From Gonatopus flavifemur (taxonomy: Eukaryota; Arthropoda; Insecta; Hymenoptera; Dryinidae): a stretch of DNA of 64,000 nucleotides. Positions 36,181 to 48,236 of this stretch are shown here, piece by piece. The stretch spans positions 50,088,001 to 50,152,000 of the forward strand of contig JAFFJZ010000001.1 in the NCBI GenBank assembly GCA_018340375.1, written 5' to 3'. A model generated the notes under the pieces. The model saw nothing but the letters and a program-made list of their open reading frames with translations, was not told the DNA's origin and did no database searches. The position numbers were made by a program, and so were the translations under genes. Within the stretch, counting starts at the first letter, position 1; the number at the start of each line of letters is the position of its first letter.

Positions 36181-38706
36181 CAGGTTGTGAATAATTTCTC
36201 CCATTCCCGATACTCATTTTCAAGGCTATGTTCAATCCCATATGCGATATTTTTGTTGCGTTATCTATGTCATCAGAACCGAAATTCACTCATAAAATAT
36301 TTCTATTCATTAGAATTCCGGATAACACGCATTGCGTCAGATTCTTATTACGAAACATCGAATCACGCTGGTCAGGATTCATTGATCGAGTCGCAAAATG
36401 ACTAATGTATAAATAGAAAATTATTCCCAAGAGGATTCGATGGGTAATTAAGAGAAGGTATCTCGTGATAATTTGTTTCACACTCAAGATGTGTAAGAGG
36501 GAATATTTGTACAATAAATCACAGAATTCCTGATTCTAAAATACCTTATATTAATCGCCTACTTCCCCAACAATTCTCGTGAGAGTAAGAGACAATGTCA
36601 GAGCTTATGTTGGATACAAAAGGATTGGGAAAATAAACTGTTTCGCAGACCCAATTAGCAAGTCATAATACTCCCGTGCTCATCATGTTATTCAGATTTA
36701 AAACTTTTTCATGTTCGTTTTCTTCTTTTAAAAATATACTGAATTCGCAAACATATCTGGCATCACCATCACCTGGATATTTATTTTATCAACATTTTTG
36801 ATTCACATAATTCCTTGGTTGCTTTGAACTTTTTCATGATGATGCTCAAGAAGTTCTAATTTAGAATATTTGCAAAATGTCAACAAAACTTAACAACGGG
36901 CAGTACATGACTCCATTCTGGAAGCTTATATCGAAACCTCTACATCAGGATTTGGTGCTTCAACGGTAGCATTGAATTCAAACTATTCTTTCTCGGCTCA
37001 AAATATTTGTTTTATCATTTTCATGGCAGTTCTACATATGTGGATTTCGAATGTAGATTGTTGTTAATTTGACATAACTGCTGACATGAATGTGACTGGA
37101 ATAAAATGTACATTATAACAAAAATTACGTGTACATTGCTACTGAAGTAAACTTACTGAAGCAGATTCTATACATGAGATCCACATTGCATTGTCAACCT
37201 GTCGAAATAATTTCCGTTAGATCCCAGAGATCTCTTTTGTAAATAGCTTCTTTGAAAGCTTAATTTAAGCTTTTTTGGATTTTGTCCCTAATTTTACGTA
37301 TTTCTTTGTAATAATTTTTGATCAGTGCAATTCTGAAATTGCTTTGAAAATAAAATTCATTCAAACTTACAACCGTTTTATATCTGGATTCGATAGTTTG
37401 TGACACGCATTCCCCTACCTCTTTAAAAAGAACCTTGGATTCCGACGAGCCAGAGGCATTATTGGGGACTGATTAATCCATTAATTGGGGATGATTGAGA
37501 TTATCAACGCGCAGTACTTAACGAAACGTTACAACATTGCACTCGTAATCTTACTTTTCATAGAATCTATCCTTGGTAATTCTTTTCGCATTTTATGAGG
37601 TCTGTCCCAAATTTTCCTTCATATACACAAAGAATGTTATAAAATCGATTCAATGATTATTGTTTAATTTCCACGAGTTACGACTCTTATGAATTTTTTT
37701 GGAAATACCATAAATAGATTACCACTCTTTATTTTCATCTTTATGAAATTTCATCTCATCCCTGATGCGTAATCGGATCCATCGCCGTGTGCAGTTTATT
37801 GATTCAGACAATGTACAAACCTTGTACTTGTATCTACTTCAACCATTATAACCAACTCCTACGATTACACAGGTTTTAATATAATTGTTCATGAAAATGG
37901 GAACAGCTCTGACCCTAACAACTCTTGATATCACACTCGATTCGCTCAACTCTTGTCTGTGGTTGTTATATAACGTGGTTATGCGGTTGGGAATTGAACA
38001 ATGACAGAAATTATAGTCTTTGTTCAGAATACCACGAACTTTTCGAGTGATAAAAATTCTATAAATATCTGGGATGCATTCAATAACGAACCATGATCCA
38101 TCTTCAGAAGAATATTTCAACGTGAGTTTCAATGCAATATGAGTTTGATTTGAAGTTACTTGTTTCAAACATTGAATACATTCATGAATATGAATTTCTC
38201 GATTGCCAATCGTATTCGATACGAGTTTCATTTCCAATAATCATATATCATCTCAAACAAAATGGGAAAAGGAATTTAGAATGAACTATTCAACACTGAG
38301 AAAAGGGAATTGATGAAATTCACATCTCGCGAAGTCAATATTTGAACAATTTCAATAATAGTTCGAGCTACCACAATTTGAGTTGATTTTACAACAGCGA
38401 ATGTGAGATATGACACAGCTGATGTGAATCTCACATTCCCCGCTGTAAGACCAACTGAAATTATTGTAGTTCTTTGGACTTCACAAAATATAAATTTTAC
38501 AACTTTTCCTCTCAGTGAATGATTAGAAAGTGTATATATTTTTGGTATCCTCAAGTAATTTTGAAAGAATGGAATATTTTTGGGAATCATTCTTTTGTTT
38601 TTTAGAAATATCCCTAGTAAAATTTCAAATCATTTTCGCGAGCAGGTAATTGTTCATTCGATCGCAGAAAATTAAAATTAAATCCATCATGTGGGTAATT
38701 TTCATA
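36181..38706. other. No gene recognised; two adjacent minus-strand frames of unknown meaning
   Basis: Minus-strand frames at 38276-38590 (104 codons) and 37839-38237 (132 codons) lie 38 nt apart in different frames. Neither has a motif I recognise, and the second opens with TTG rather than ATG. A frame of 130 codons is expected about once by chance in a window of this size and composition. The rest is AT-rich. Confidence 0.3.
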
Positions 38707-38821
38707 CATCGACAAAAAAAACGGCCAAGAAAGAAAGACCGAGAAAAAAATTTGGTTATTCCAACTTGAAGAATGTACTTAATTTTGGCTTTAGCCATTC
38801 TTTTCGGACATCCCAATAATA

Positions 38822-40115
38822 CGAGGGTGGATTGATAAGTTTCCGGCCTGACCAAGAGATGGCGCCACTAGGCCTACCTTGAGGTGGCGTTCTATAGTAC
38901 CATCCTTAGATAGCTTGTAGCTATAGTTTCAGTCCGATCGCCATGTTAGTTTAGTTTTGAGAGCACGCTGACCAAGACGCCTCTGTGTTTTTCGTAAAAA
39001 TGGAAAAGCTGGAAAATCGTGCTGTCATCAAATACTTTTATTTGAAGGGGTTAACGCCGAAGGAAATTAAAGAAGAGATGGACTCAACACTGGGGACATC
39101 CTCCCCATCATATTCAACCGTTAAGCAGTGGGTTTCCGAGTTTAAAAAGGGTCGTGTGAGCACCTCTGATGAGCCTCGCTCAGGACGCCCCATTGAGGTC
39201 ACAACTCCAGATATGATCGAAAAAATTCATCAAATAGTGCTGAAAGATCGCAGATTAAAAGTTCGTGAGATAGCTGAGACCTGTAAGATGTCATATGAAC
39301 GTGTACAAAATATTTTGCACCAACATTTGTATATGGAAAAGCTCTGTGCAAGATGGGTGCCGCGTTTGCTAACAGTCGACCAAAAATTGATTCGAAAGAA
39401 CATTTCTACCGCCAATATGGCGTTGTATAAGCGTAATCCAAGCGAATTTTTGCGTCGATTCGTAACCGTTGACGAAACTTGGGTCCACCACTACACTCCT
39501 TAAACCAAAGAACAGTCTAAACAGTGGATTGGACCAGGGGAACCAACTCCAAAGAAGGCAAAAACAATTTTTTCGGCGAACAAGGTTATGGCTACTGTTT
39601 TTTGGGATGCAAGAGGTATTATATACATTGATTACCTTGAAAAGGGTAAAACTATCACTGGTCAATACTACGCAGACTTATTGCAACGTTTGAGCCACGA
39701 AGTGAAAATTAAACGACCTCATCTGGCGAAGAAAAAAATCTTGTTTCATCACGATAACGCACCAGCGCACACGTCAATCGTTGCGATGGCTAAAATCAAC
39801 GATCTGAAGTTTGAATTAATGCCGCACCCTCCCTACTCTCCAGACCTAGCCCCGAGTGACTATTATCTGTTTCCTAACCTCAAAAAATGGCTTGGCGGTA
39901 AGAGATTTGCGGACAATGAAGAAGTAATCGAAGCTGTAGATGGGTATTTTGAGGAGCTTGACGAATCAGTCTATAGAGATGGCATTACTAGACTAGAACA
40001 CCGCTATGAGAAATGTATCAGCCTTGGAGGAGATTATGTTGAGAAATAAAAAAAAAAAAATTCTTAAAAACGTTGTTTTTCTTGGTCAGGCCGGAAACTT
40101 ATCAATCCACCCTCG
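38822..40115 (+). mobile_element. Irritans-like mariner transposon, nearly intact
   Basis: A 1,294-bp element with 36-bp perfect inverted repeats (38822-38857 and 40080-40115; outer bases cgagggtggattgataag) and TA on both sides (38820-38821, 40116-40117). One transposase frame fills it, with a single nonsense codon. AATAAA overlaps the stop codon at 40045-40050. Confidence 0.95.
39000..40049 (+). pseudogene. Mariner transposase with one internal stop
   Basis: From ATG at 39000 (MEKLENRAV) to TAA at 40047: 349 sense positions, exactly the family length and all in one frame. Order of parts: N-terminal helix-turn-helix pair with EPRSGRP, linker WVPRLLT (consensus WVPHEL), first Asp in VTVDETW, second in HHDNAPAH, third in YSPDLAPSDYY, giving DD34D spacing. 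The only visible lesion is TAA at 39501-39503 just after VHHYTP, where relatives usually have Glu. The N-terminal half, linker and conserved blocks are closest in my memory to the irritans subfamily (Himar-like). It would catalyse TA-targeted cut and paste if the frame were whole; as it stands it ends after the first catalytic Asp. Confidence 0.94.
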
Positions 40116-40192
40116 TATTTCCTGGTGAGTAGCATCGGATTTCAAGTAACTGCGACCACAAATGTTCCAACCATGTCGTTTTTCTGTCAGTG

Positions 40193-41458
40193 TAGAACAC
40201 GTTACAGGGATATCACGAAATCCTCTGGCGTGGCTACATTAACTTAGTATTTCCGATACTGCATGGAAAAACATTTAATGATTGACAAAATTATATATGT
40301 GTTCAAACTTGACTCTCATATGCGTTTTAAATCTAATTGGAACGACAGAATTTTGAAAATCTACTCACCAAAAACACAACAGAAGAAGACAATCGAATAC
40401 AGGCTGATGAAAATCACTTTCACATCAGTTCTATCGAAAATATACTCTTCACTAACGGTGATGTTATGAAACGAATGAAAGGAAGTCCTGTTGTCGAGAG
40501 GCATGATACTCTCATCATTGGCACTTTTGTATTCGTAAACTCCGTTCAATCCTCGAAGCATGCTACAACAGAAGAAAATCAAGTGTTTAATAATGTCGAA
40601 TGTGAATTCAACCATGCAATAACATACAAAATTCACACAGTAGTTGGAAAGTGTTAAGATTCAATACCTTGATTGAATTCAATACTTGATATCGAACAAC
40701 ATTGCATGAAATCTTAAAAATAATGACAAATTTATTTTACATATATATATGTATAATAATATATATATTTTGTATTTAATCCGATCCGATTCAAATTCAA
40801 AATGGAAACAGAGTGAATAGCCCGATTAACGCATTATTCGTTGTCATAATACAGATTCAATGCTTAATATTCCCCTTGCAATATAAAAATGATTTATACC
40901 GAACTTGGGATTTTCGTAAATATACTTCATTTGAGATGAATTGTGTTCATTTTTCTGTATCAGTTCTGAAATCCTATTCCTCCTACTCATTAATACGCGC
41001 ACGATAATCTTTTGGGAGAGGTTTTAAATGTGAGAATCTCGTTGGAATCTTAATCGAAGGCACCGCTATTACGGCAGGGATCGTTTATTTCAGTCACGTG
41101 AATTCGATGTTTTTATTCGTGTTATCCGCACAGCATTATTTCAACGATAAATACAACCACTCCGGACGTTTTTCTCAATGTAACAATCGAATTCAGTTTA
41201 TTTTTCCTCCTTTCCGTTATGGTACAAGCTGGGATTAAGGTCCGTCTCGGAGCTGTAGGGAAATACATTCTCGATAAATTCTAAGAAAAAAGTGATCCTC
41301 CGTTAGTGCGCTCTTATCCCCAAGCGAGAAAGAGGTGTACACAATACTTTGGTAGTGAACGATGTTGCAGTATATGTGGATACATTTATATGTGTGAATA
41401 ATTTCAATATTCACAGATAAAAACTACTTATTGAATGAGCAAAAACTTCTAGTGCGTG
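40193..41458. other. AT-rich sequence; one 106-codon frame of unknown meaning
   Basis: The plus-strand frame 40337-40657 lacks an ATG at its open end but has a coding-like composition: acidic first half, then GTFVFVNSVQ and NVECEFNH. An acceptor-like ACAACAG lies at 40376-40382, so a terminal exon is conceivable. No family was recognised. An AT microsatellite lies at 40740-40770. Confidence 0.25.
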
Positions 41459-41667
41459 CACGGAGAAGAAGGAATAGTGATAATCACTAAGCGAATAGTA
41501 AAATATGGACAGACCAAACTGCGCAATGAAAATAACTAAACGGCTCAATCCAAATTACGATATGTTTGGTTAAACCACCGATGCGTTTAGTTCAAATAAC
41601 GATGCGATTGATTGTAGCGACCAAATGTTTGGTCCGTCCATATTTTACTATACCAGTTTTCTCCGTG
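41459..41667. repeat. Palindromic MITE, CACGGAGAA ends
   Basis: CACGGAGAAGAAGGAATAGT is mirrored by ACTATACCAGTTTTCTCCGTG in outline. AATATGGACAGACCAAAC is mirrored by GTTTGGTCCGTCCATATT. The arms contain AAACGNNTCNNTC words. TG flanks both sides. Confidence 0.65.
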
Positions 41668-42478
41668 TGTGCTTTGAATTTACGACGAGGTCATTTGTAT
41701 GAGGAGAAAAATCATATTTTCTAATAATTCCTATGGATTAAATGTGCGCGACAGGTCAATTTGTATGCAAATGATGGGAATATTTTTCGGGAGGGAATAG
41801 AAACGCATGAAGGCTGTCAATTTTGATACACGATATTTTATCGGGTTCCAATAAAAGTTGGAATTGGTGACGAGAATAATGCACATTCAGAATAATGGAC
41901 TTCCTCTACGAAAAATTGAAGTGTTTCCATTGAAAAGTTGAGAAATAATGATGGTTTTTACATACAAATATACTTTTGGGGTGTGAATTGTAAATGGTAG
42001 ACGAATTTTCAAAATCTATATTCAATTTGTGTATAATTCAATAGAATAAGTTATATATAATTTCGGAAATTCTTCCTACTGTTAATTGAATATCATATAT
42101 ACGAATGATGAACCGTATCAAAATTTTGCACAAGGGAAAAAAATTGTCGAAAGTAATCAAGTAAAGCTACCTGTGTCGTGAACGATGTATCCACTTCACA
42201 ATTGATGTATGCAAATCACATTTAGTCCTCACCCTTTATTACGGCGAGCTATGTGTGAAAAGAAAGAAAAGTTGAAATTGAATTTGAATTTTTATCCTCC
42301 AAAAAGTGTGTGTTGTCATGATGTCCTTCATTGCATTATTTCTTGATAGCTACATGGACTGCTCAACACGAAACGAAATAAAACTTGTACTCCTACATGT
42401 GCATACGTCAACGGAAAAAGGAATCTTCAAATTTCATTGTGCGATAGTATATCCAAGTAGAATTTTCGAAATTATATA
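41668..42478. other. AT-rich sequence, no gene recognised
   Basis: The 82-codon frame 42306-42554 runs into the next palindrome and is not convincing. Confidence 0.4.
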
Positions 42479-43301
42479 CTGGATGTTTCAGAATTCATCA
42501 TTCGTATTCCCGTGGCATATTCTGCAGCTAAAATGCAATAATTTCCCGTATTGAAAAAATTTCTTTGAGATACGAGCATTTAAAAATTTTCTTTCAAATT
42601 CAAATCACTCAAAAGCCTTATAGTAGAACCTCGATTATCCGGCTCCCTATAAACCGAGCCCGACTAGAAATTTGGTGAGGTGAAAGTAGGGGCCTCATAA
42701 GGTAACATAAGGCCTTGAGGTTTGCCCGACCAAATTTCTAGTCGGGAGGCTCCGTGTTATCCAAGGTAAAATTCCTCCATATCACTTCGGATAAACGGGG
42801 TTCTACTGGGTGTTTCCGTATTATCCGGGGTGAACTCTTCAAACAGTCTCTCCCCACATTACCCCGGATAAACGAGGTTCTACTGTATATTCTACATACT
42901 TGAACTTGATACCAAACGCTAAGTTGGAAAACGATGTATCTCTGAAAAAGAAGTTGAACTATCCTATCACCGTTTGTTTGGGAGCTACCAGAATTTGAAG
43001 TTGTTGAATGTTGATTGGCTAGAAGCTAAGAAATTTCAAATCGCTATAACTTGGAATTGAAAAATGATGGGATATTTCAATTTTTCCGCAGAAATCCGCC
43101 GTTTTTCAACTAAGCGAATGGCGTCAAGCTCAAGTGTGTAGCGCACAATGCTTTTGAGTGATGTGGATTTGAAAAAGAATTAGAAATTTCTCATATCTGA
43201 AAAACTACGCCTTAAAGAAATTGTTTTCATACGAGGGGTTATTGTATTTTTGTTGCAAAATATGCCACAGAAATGCGAATGATGAATTCTGGAATACCCG
43301 G
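42479..43301. mobile_element. Second copy of the CAGGATGTTTCAG palindrome, split by a pogo-like MITE
   Basis: CTGGATGTTTCAGAATTCAT is mirrored by ATGAATTCTGGAATACCCGG, with TA at 42477-42478 and 43302-43303. The body aligns with 25029-25567 (GTTGGAAAACG, GGAGCTAC, CCGCCGTTTTTCAAC). Removing the insert at 42621-42885 and one TA leaves about 556 bp, near the 539 bp of the first copy. Confidence 0.7.
42621..42885. repeat. Pogo/Tigger-like MITE
   Basis: It starts TAGTAGAACCTCGATTATCC and ends GGATAAACGAGGTTCTACTG, with TA on both sides (42619-42620, 42886-42887). Termini with GAACCTCGATTATCCG are characteristic of pogo/Tigger-type elements. Internal partial repeats of the same motif (CGGATAAACGGGGTTCTACT near 42781) are present. 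No transposase. Confidence 0.7.
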
Positions 43302-43338
43302 TATGATTTTGAAAACTTGTCCGCAAGGGCAAAACACT

Positions 43339-44121
43339 CCTAGTAGAAATTTTGATATGGAAAACATCAGGTTCAGATCAGGCATGCCTGATTTCCGTTC
43401 AGGGTCTGACTTGAGTATCTAATAAGGCCCTGACAAGAATGTAAAGCAGGGAAAAGACAAGGTCCTGATCAGGAAAACCAAACGTTTCCCAATCAGAATC
43501 TGATCAGGGTAGTAATTGAATTCCCAATCAGGACCTGATCCGGGTGGTAGCGGAATCCCCAATCACGACCTCATCTAAGCTATAATCAAATATACAATTC
43601 AATTTTCATGGAATTCACTTTTCATAAAATTTTTTGAAACTTCCCGAACAGAAGAAATTTTACTGATGATCCAAATAGACCTCAGTTGAACATTTCAAAA
43701 AGACAGGTAAATTTCTAATGAGTGCTGTGAAAATTCTGAATAGTCTGATACATTCATCGTTCTGAATTGATCAGGTCCTGATTCGGCTGTCTTGTCGGTT
43801 ATCACATGATTGAAATACGGACGAGGCAAGGCAATCCTGATCAGGTCCTGATCAACATATTTCGACAGTTACCTCACAATTCAAATACGGATGAGTCAAG
43901 GCAATCCTGATCAGGTTCTGATAGGAATACCATGTCTGAGTGACTTGAAGGGAAAATCTGACTGAGAGCCGTCAACAACCTCGCGTTACATTGTTGTAAG
44001 GTCCTAAACAGGATGCCATGTCAGGACCTGATAAGGTAATTGAAATTTTTCCTCACGAAATTTGCAGCCTCACGAGGGCCACGCTTCTAATAGGGAATTC
44101 CCTGTCAAATTTCTACTAGGG
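43339..44121. mobile_element. Element with CCTAGTAGAAATTT ends and TCCTGATCAGG arrays
   Basis: The left CCTAGTAGAAATTTT is mirrored by AAATTTCTACTAGG at the right. Inside, two arrays: a 35-bp unit starting CCCAATCA at 43488, 43523 and 43558, and a 70-bp unit with CAATCCTGATCAGGTYCTGA (anchor ATTSAAATACGGA at 43809 and 43879). CCTGATCAGG, itself a palindrome, recurs in both arms. No transposase frame. Confidence 0.55.
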
Positions 44122-44277
44122 ACCATTCGTTTAGATATAATGAATTGAAAAAGTAGAATCCCCGCCACGTGAATTTTCACATAATTATAAAAATTGTATA
44201 TAACAGAAAGGTGTATGAACAATTCACACATAATCCTGATTTGAACAATAATTTTACAGAATTTATGTAGAATTGTG

Positions 44278-45447
44278 ATAGATGTTTCGGTTAATAATGT
44301 CGATTTTTTGCAGAATTCGGGCGTTCATTTACGTAAAAATATGAATTATCTTAATAATCAAAGTATTGGCCATCGTTTGCTATGACTTTCTCCCATCTTT
44401 CTGGCGAAGCATGGATTCCTTGCCAAAAGAATTGTTCATTTTTTGAGGTCAACCATTCACCGAGCCAAATTTTCACTTCTTCGTAAGAATGGAAACGTTG
44501 TTCTGAAAGTCCGTGCTGCATCGATTGAAATAGGTGGTAGTCCGAAGGGGCCAAATCCGGTGAATACGGCGGATGGGGTAGGACATCCAATCTTATGTTT
44601 TCCAAATAGTTTTTCACACTTTTCGCAACATGCGGCCGAGCATTATCATGTTGAAGAACGAGTTTGTCGTGTCTTTGTGCGTATTCTGGTCGTTTTTCTT
44701 TCAAAGCTCTGTTCAATTTTATTATTTGCTGCCGGTATTGATCGCCAGTGATCGTTTCACCAGGTTGCAGCAGTTTGTAATACACAGCTCCCCTATTATC
44801 CCATCAAATACAAAGCAAAGCCTTCTTCCCATGTATATTGCGCACTGGTTGTGATATTGAAGGCTGCCCTGGGTCTACCCATGAATTTTGTCGCTTTCGG
44901 TTATCAAAGTAGATCCACTTTTCCCTACCTTCTGGATCTTTCTCAATGCATGTAGCCATTCAGGAATAGTGGATTGGGCAACATTCAATGCATTTGGCAA
45001 TTGCTTCAACGTTTGACTAGAGTCTTCATCCAATAAAGCTTGTAGATCTGCATCTTCAAACTTTTTTGGCTGACCTGCGGACGCTCCTTGTCTTTTACAT
45101 CGAAGTCACCAGTTTTAAACCGTTGAAACCATCGTTCACAAGTGTTTTGGGTTATAACATGTCCACCATAAACTTCAATCAACAATCGATAACTTTCAGC
45201 AACCATTCTCTTCAAATGAAAGAAGGTTATTAAACTTTCCCGCAAGACGACTTCTTCTGGTACGCGATTCGACATTCTCAAAGCTATAAAAACTATGTTT
45301 TTCGAACACTGACGATTCAGGACAAATTGGCTTTTGATGACGTATTTCTAACCTCCAAAACGACATAGACGTCATTTGTTTGTACCAACAAACGTATCGG
45401 TAATATCGTCTCTTACCGAAATCGACATTATTAACCGAAACACCTGT
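44278..45447 (-). mobile_element. Mos1-like mariner with internal deletion
   Basis: Inverted ends: GATGTTTCGGTTAATAATG at the left is mirrored by CATTATTAACCGAAACACC at the right, about 26-29 bp with few mismatches. TA follows the right end (45448-45449); at the left it is degraded to TG. The length of about 1.17 kb is roughly 110 bp short of a full mariner, matching a gap in the transposase. Left boundary is uncertain by a few bases. Confidence 0.88.
44351..45275 (-). pseudogene. Mos1/mauritiana-type mariner transposase, first catalytic Asp lost
   Basis: The start MSNRVPEEV is at 45275 and the end DGQYFDY-stop at 44351. N-terminal half: FFHLKRMVAESYRLL, CERWFQRFKTGDFDVKDKE, typical of the Mos1 branch. 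After two small frame changes near 45085-45065 it continues FEDADLQALLDED. A deletion of about 110 bp near 44950 then removes the WVPHEL linker and the start of the catalytic core: GDEKW reads GREKW, so the first Asp is gone. A TGA replaces Trp just before 44785. The second and third Asp survive (QHDNARPH, YSPDLAPSDYH; spacing 34). The product would be non-functional. Confidence 0.9.
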
Positions 45448-45449
45448 TA

Positions 45450-46918
45450 TATAAATCCTATATTGTCAATTTTCGACACAGGATTTTGGATAATTTTTAC
45501 ACAGTTTATGTCTGAATTTTCCAAATCGAATTTTATGTGAGAAGATACATTCCGTACAGAATGAATGATAATTTAATAACGTAAGCCAGTAGATTCTGAA
45601 TTATATACACATATTCTTTTCGAAGTAAAAACAATTTCACGGTCCCGTACACACGACAATATATTTTTCTCCGGGAACTAAAATATGAAAACAGATACAA
45701 CGACCGCAAGATATTCATTATACTCGCGAATTTGATTTCCTCGTCGCATTTTGCCAACAATTCTGCCGCGCGTATTTCACTTTTGTTCCCAATCGTTTCA
45801 CAAGATCCAAATGAGAAATTCTGTCGGATTTATTCGATAACGTGCATTTCAATCAACAAATTAATCGTATTCTTTCATCCAGTCAACGAACTTTCCTTCG
45901 ACACTTTTATCTCTTCTCGTACCTTTCAGCAGACGTTTTTCATAACACCGCAATCCATTTTCGCTAAATTTTTCACGTATAAACGTAGACACATAAAAAT
46001 TCCATCGCAAAAAATATCATAAAACTTGGTTTCTTCCAAATAGATTCTCGTCAAGTCAAAGGCCGTTATGACTTGATAAACATAAAAAAGTGTGAATTCT
46101 CTATGAGAGAATTCAACATTCCACGGGCGCATAAATTCATTTACCTCACTTGAACGTTGGTTCTCCAACTCGAGTGACTTTGAAAAAAAAACGTGCAAGG
46201 ATGAAAGTGGTTCTTGATTCAAATGAATGTTTTAATGTGAATGGTGTACTTTAAACTGCGATATTTCTTCTTCAAGTCTCTGTTTCGATGTACACGGTGG
46301 TACGAGTGTTTGCGTATTAATTGCGTTATTCAAAATTCAAAATTCTTATAGTTGAGGATTGATTTTCTAATCATTCGTTTGGAAACAGTGAACAAAAATT
46401 CATATAGTCGTACACTATAGCCACAATGCCAACCTTTCCATCTACTGAAGATTCCTGTTTGTTGTTTGCAGCTGGGAGATACAGCGAAACAACATACATA
46501 TCGCCGTATGAGCTATAATTACGATCTTGATAGCCTTAATCATCACTGTAAGAGACACTACAGTTGAATTAGTTCAATGATATTCCACAAACAGTATAAG
46601 GGCGTGGAAATATCGTAAATTATTCGTTCGAAGTATTATTTGAGGGATAATGAGAAACATCCTGGGAATAATTTTAAACGAATCAATGAAATTTCTTTTA
46701 TATTCTACGAAAGTGTGCTTGCTCAACAAGAATATTCCTTTGGGATATTTCCCTAACTGAGGGAATTTTATGTTCCAGCATGAGACACATCTTCAAGTAT
46801 TGGAAAATAATTAAACTGTCTGAGATAATTTCCTAAGTCTGGTTTCATATCCCCATCAATTATAATTAATTCATGAACGTGAACTAGATTTAACCTTTCT
46901 CACGGAAAAAACCCAGTG
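45450..46918. other. AT-rich sequence, no gene recognised
   Basis: The minus-strand frame 45926-46222 (98 codons; REFTLFYVYQVITAF) faintly recalls insect chemoreceptor helices, but no receptor motif is clear. The overlapping plus-strand frame 45732-46022 shows the ambiguity. Confidence 0.3.
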
Positions 46919-47206
46919 AACAATATGTTATCATCAAGAGCTCTCGAGGATCTCCCAAATATGTGTAAGAGGTCAGATAGACCTTTCAGAAAGTTAAAAT
47001 GAAGATATCAGAACGTTATCAGATGCGTCGATTTTTGAGGAAAATAAGAGATTGCCAGAATGTTATCCAAACAAAATCTTCAAGAGGATTTTTTTCTGAG
47101 ATCTCAGGGAGATGATATCATTCAGATATCAATATGATAACATCGACAAAGCTTTTTCAAAAGACCTCTCAAAGAGTTCTTCCTCTCATGAGTGATCACT
47201 GAGAAA
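46919..47206. repeat. Possible palindromic element with GATATC/GATCTC words
   Basis: ACAATATGTTATCATCAAGAG near the left is loosely mirrored by GATATCAATATGATAACATC, and the right part is rich in GAGATCTCAGG-like words. The ends are not sharp. Confidence 0.3.
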
Positions 47207-47227
47207 TGATGTGGTTGATATTTGTGT

Positions 47228-47375
47228 AGCTGAAAATTAGCTAAGGTCGCTATTTTTCAGCTGTAGGAACAAAAGTTATTGCTATAGAAGCTAAAATCTC
47301 GCTTTTGCAGCAATTTTTCCCCCTATTCAAATACACGAAATAGCTGCGACAGCTAATTCTAAGCTACGATTGTTG
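47228..47375. repeat. Partial copy of the AGCTG/CAGCT array element
   Basis: Serial GTAGCTGAAAATTAGCTAAG, TTGCTATAGAAGCTAAAATC and TAGCTGCGACAGCTAATTC words, as in 25739-26109. The ends are eroded. Confidence 0.5.
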
Positions 47376-48236
47376 TTCAACGAACCCTTGTATTATTCTA
47401 ATCCACGAATAATGTATTTTTAAACGCTTTTGGACTTATCAAGACGAGCAACGGCATTCGAAATGGAATTATCATAGCTTCAAGAGCAGTTATATTACGA
47501 AGTAACACCTTCTACCTCTGGATTTTTCATACGTGAGGTGGATATGATCAGATAAATTCGATCCATATCCCTCGTTTCCGTCCCTACTAGGGGATACATT
47601 TCTAGTCGTATATGTTTTTGAAGCTCTGAAAAAACAAGGGATGCAAATTCAACTGCTTCATAAAATTCATTACACATATCCGTAAACCTAATTACACAAT
47701 TCAAATATGTTAATCATGATATTCCATCGCTCATAGGGCATCGATTGATTAATTAGTCCGTTATTCAAAATATCAAGTCTCCGTGAATTACTGTTGAACA
47801 GACACGAAATGGCTCTAGAGCTCTAATGAATTTCAAATGAGAATAATGTTGTTGATTTGGTATATTATCGAACTGGAACGTGAATGGATTATAACGATGA
47901 TGAATTTTTATCGATTACTCACGTAATAATTGGGAATAATAAATGAGAACATCAATTCAAATGAATTTCACAAGGATAATGAACATTAGGGTACATGAAG
48001 CATCGAAGATACTTCATAATCCTCACGTCAGGATAGATCAGGAAATTGATTTCTAGTCACTATAAAACGAGGATTTCAGAGTAAATTTCATATCCATCTC
48101 GTGATAATGTTCTATTTGTAGCTGAAGAAAACTTGGATCAGATTCGTATATTAATTAGCCCTAATCGCACAGCTTCCTCTCTAACGGAAATGCGTTATCA
48201 TTCCTCATTATTTTGGCCAGGGATGTCAACCCAGCT
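47376..48236. other. AT-rich sequence, no gene recognised
   Basis: ccctactaggggatac near 47582 resembles a lone CCCTAGT-type end. Otherwise nothing. Confidence 0.35.

Larger units (their letters stand above)
38707..40192. repeat. CACTGACAG-type MITE (second copy) split by a mariner
   Basis: The left part (38707-38820) is internally shortened; the right part (40117-40192) ends GTTTTTCTGTCAGTG. TA follows at 40193-40194 and precedes at 38705-38706. Across the mariner the sequence reads as in the intact copy at 27063 (GACATCCCAATA then TTTCCTGGTGA). The mariner is therefore younger than this MITE. Confidence 0.7.

Noticed and set aside
37839..38590. Adjacent minus-strand frames of 132 and 104 codons as a possible gene
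   Set aside because: No recognisable motif, the longer opens with TTG, the two are in different frames without clear splice sites, and a frame of this length is expected by chance in AT-rich sequence of this size.
40337..40657. 106-codon plus-strand frame as a named gene
   Set aside because: The composition is coding-like and a splice acceptor is conceivable, but there is no start codon at the open end, no upstream exon found and no family match. It is noted only in the tract description.
45926..46222. Frame resembling part of an insect odorant or gustatory receptor
   Set aside because: Only vague hydrophobic similarity. The C-terminal receptor motif is absent and an opposing frame overlaps it.
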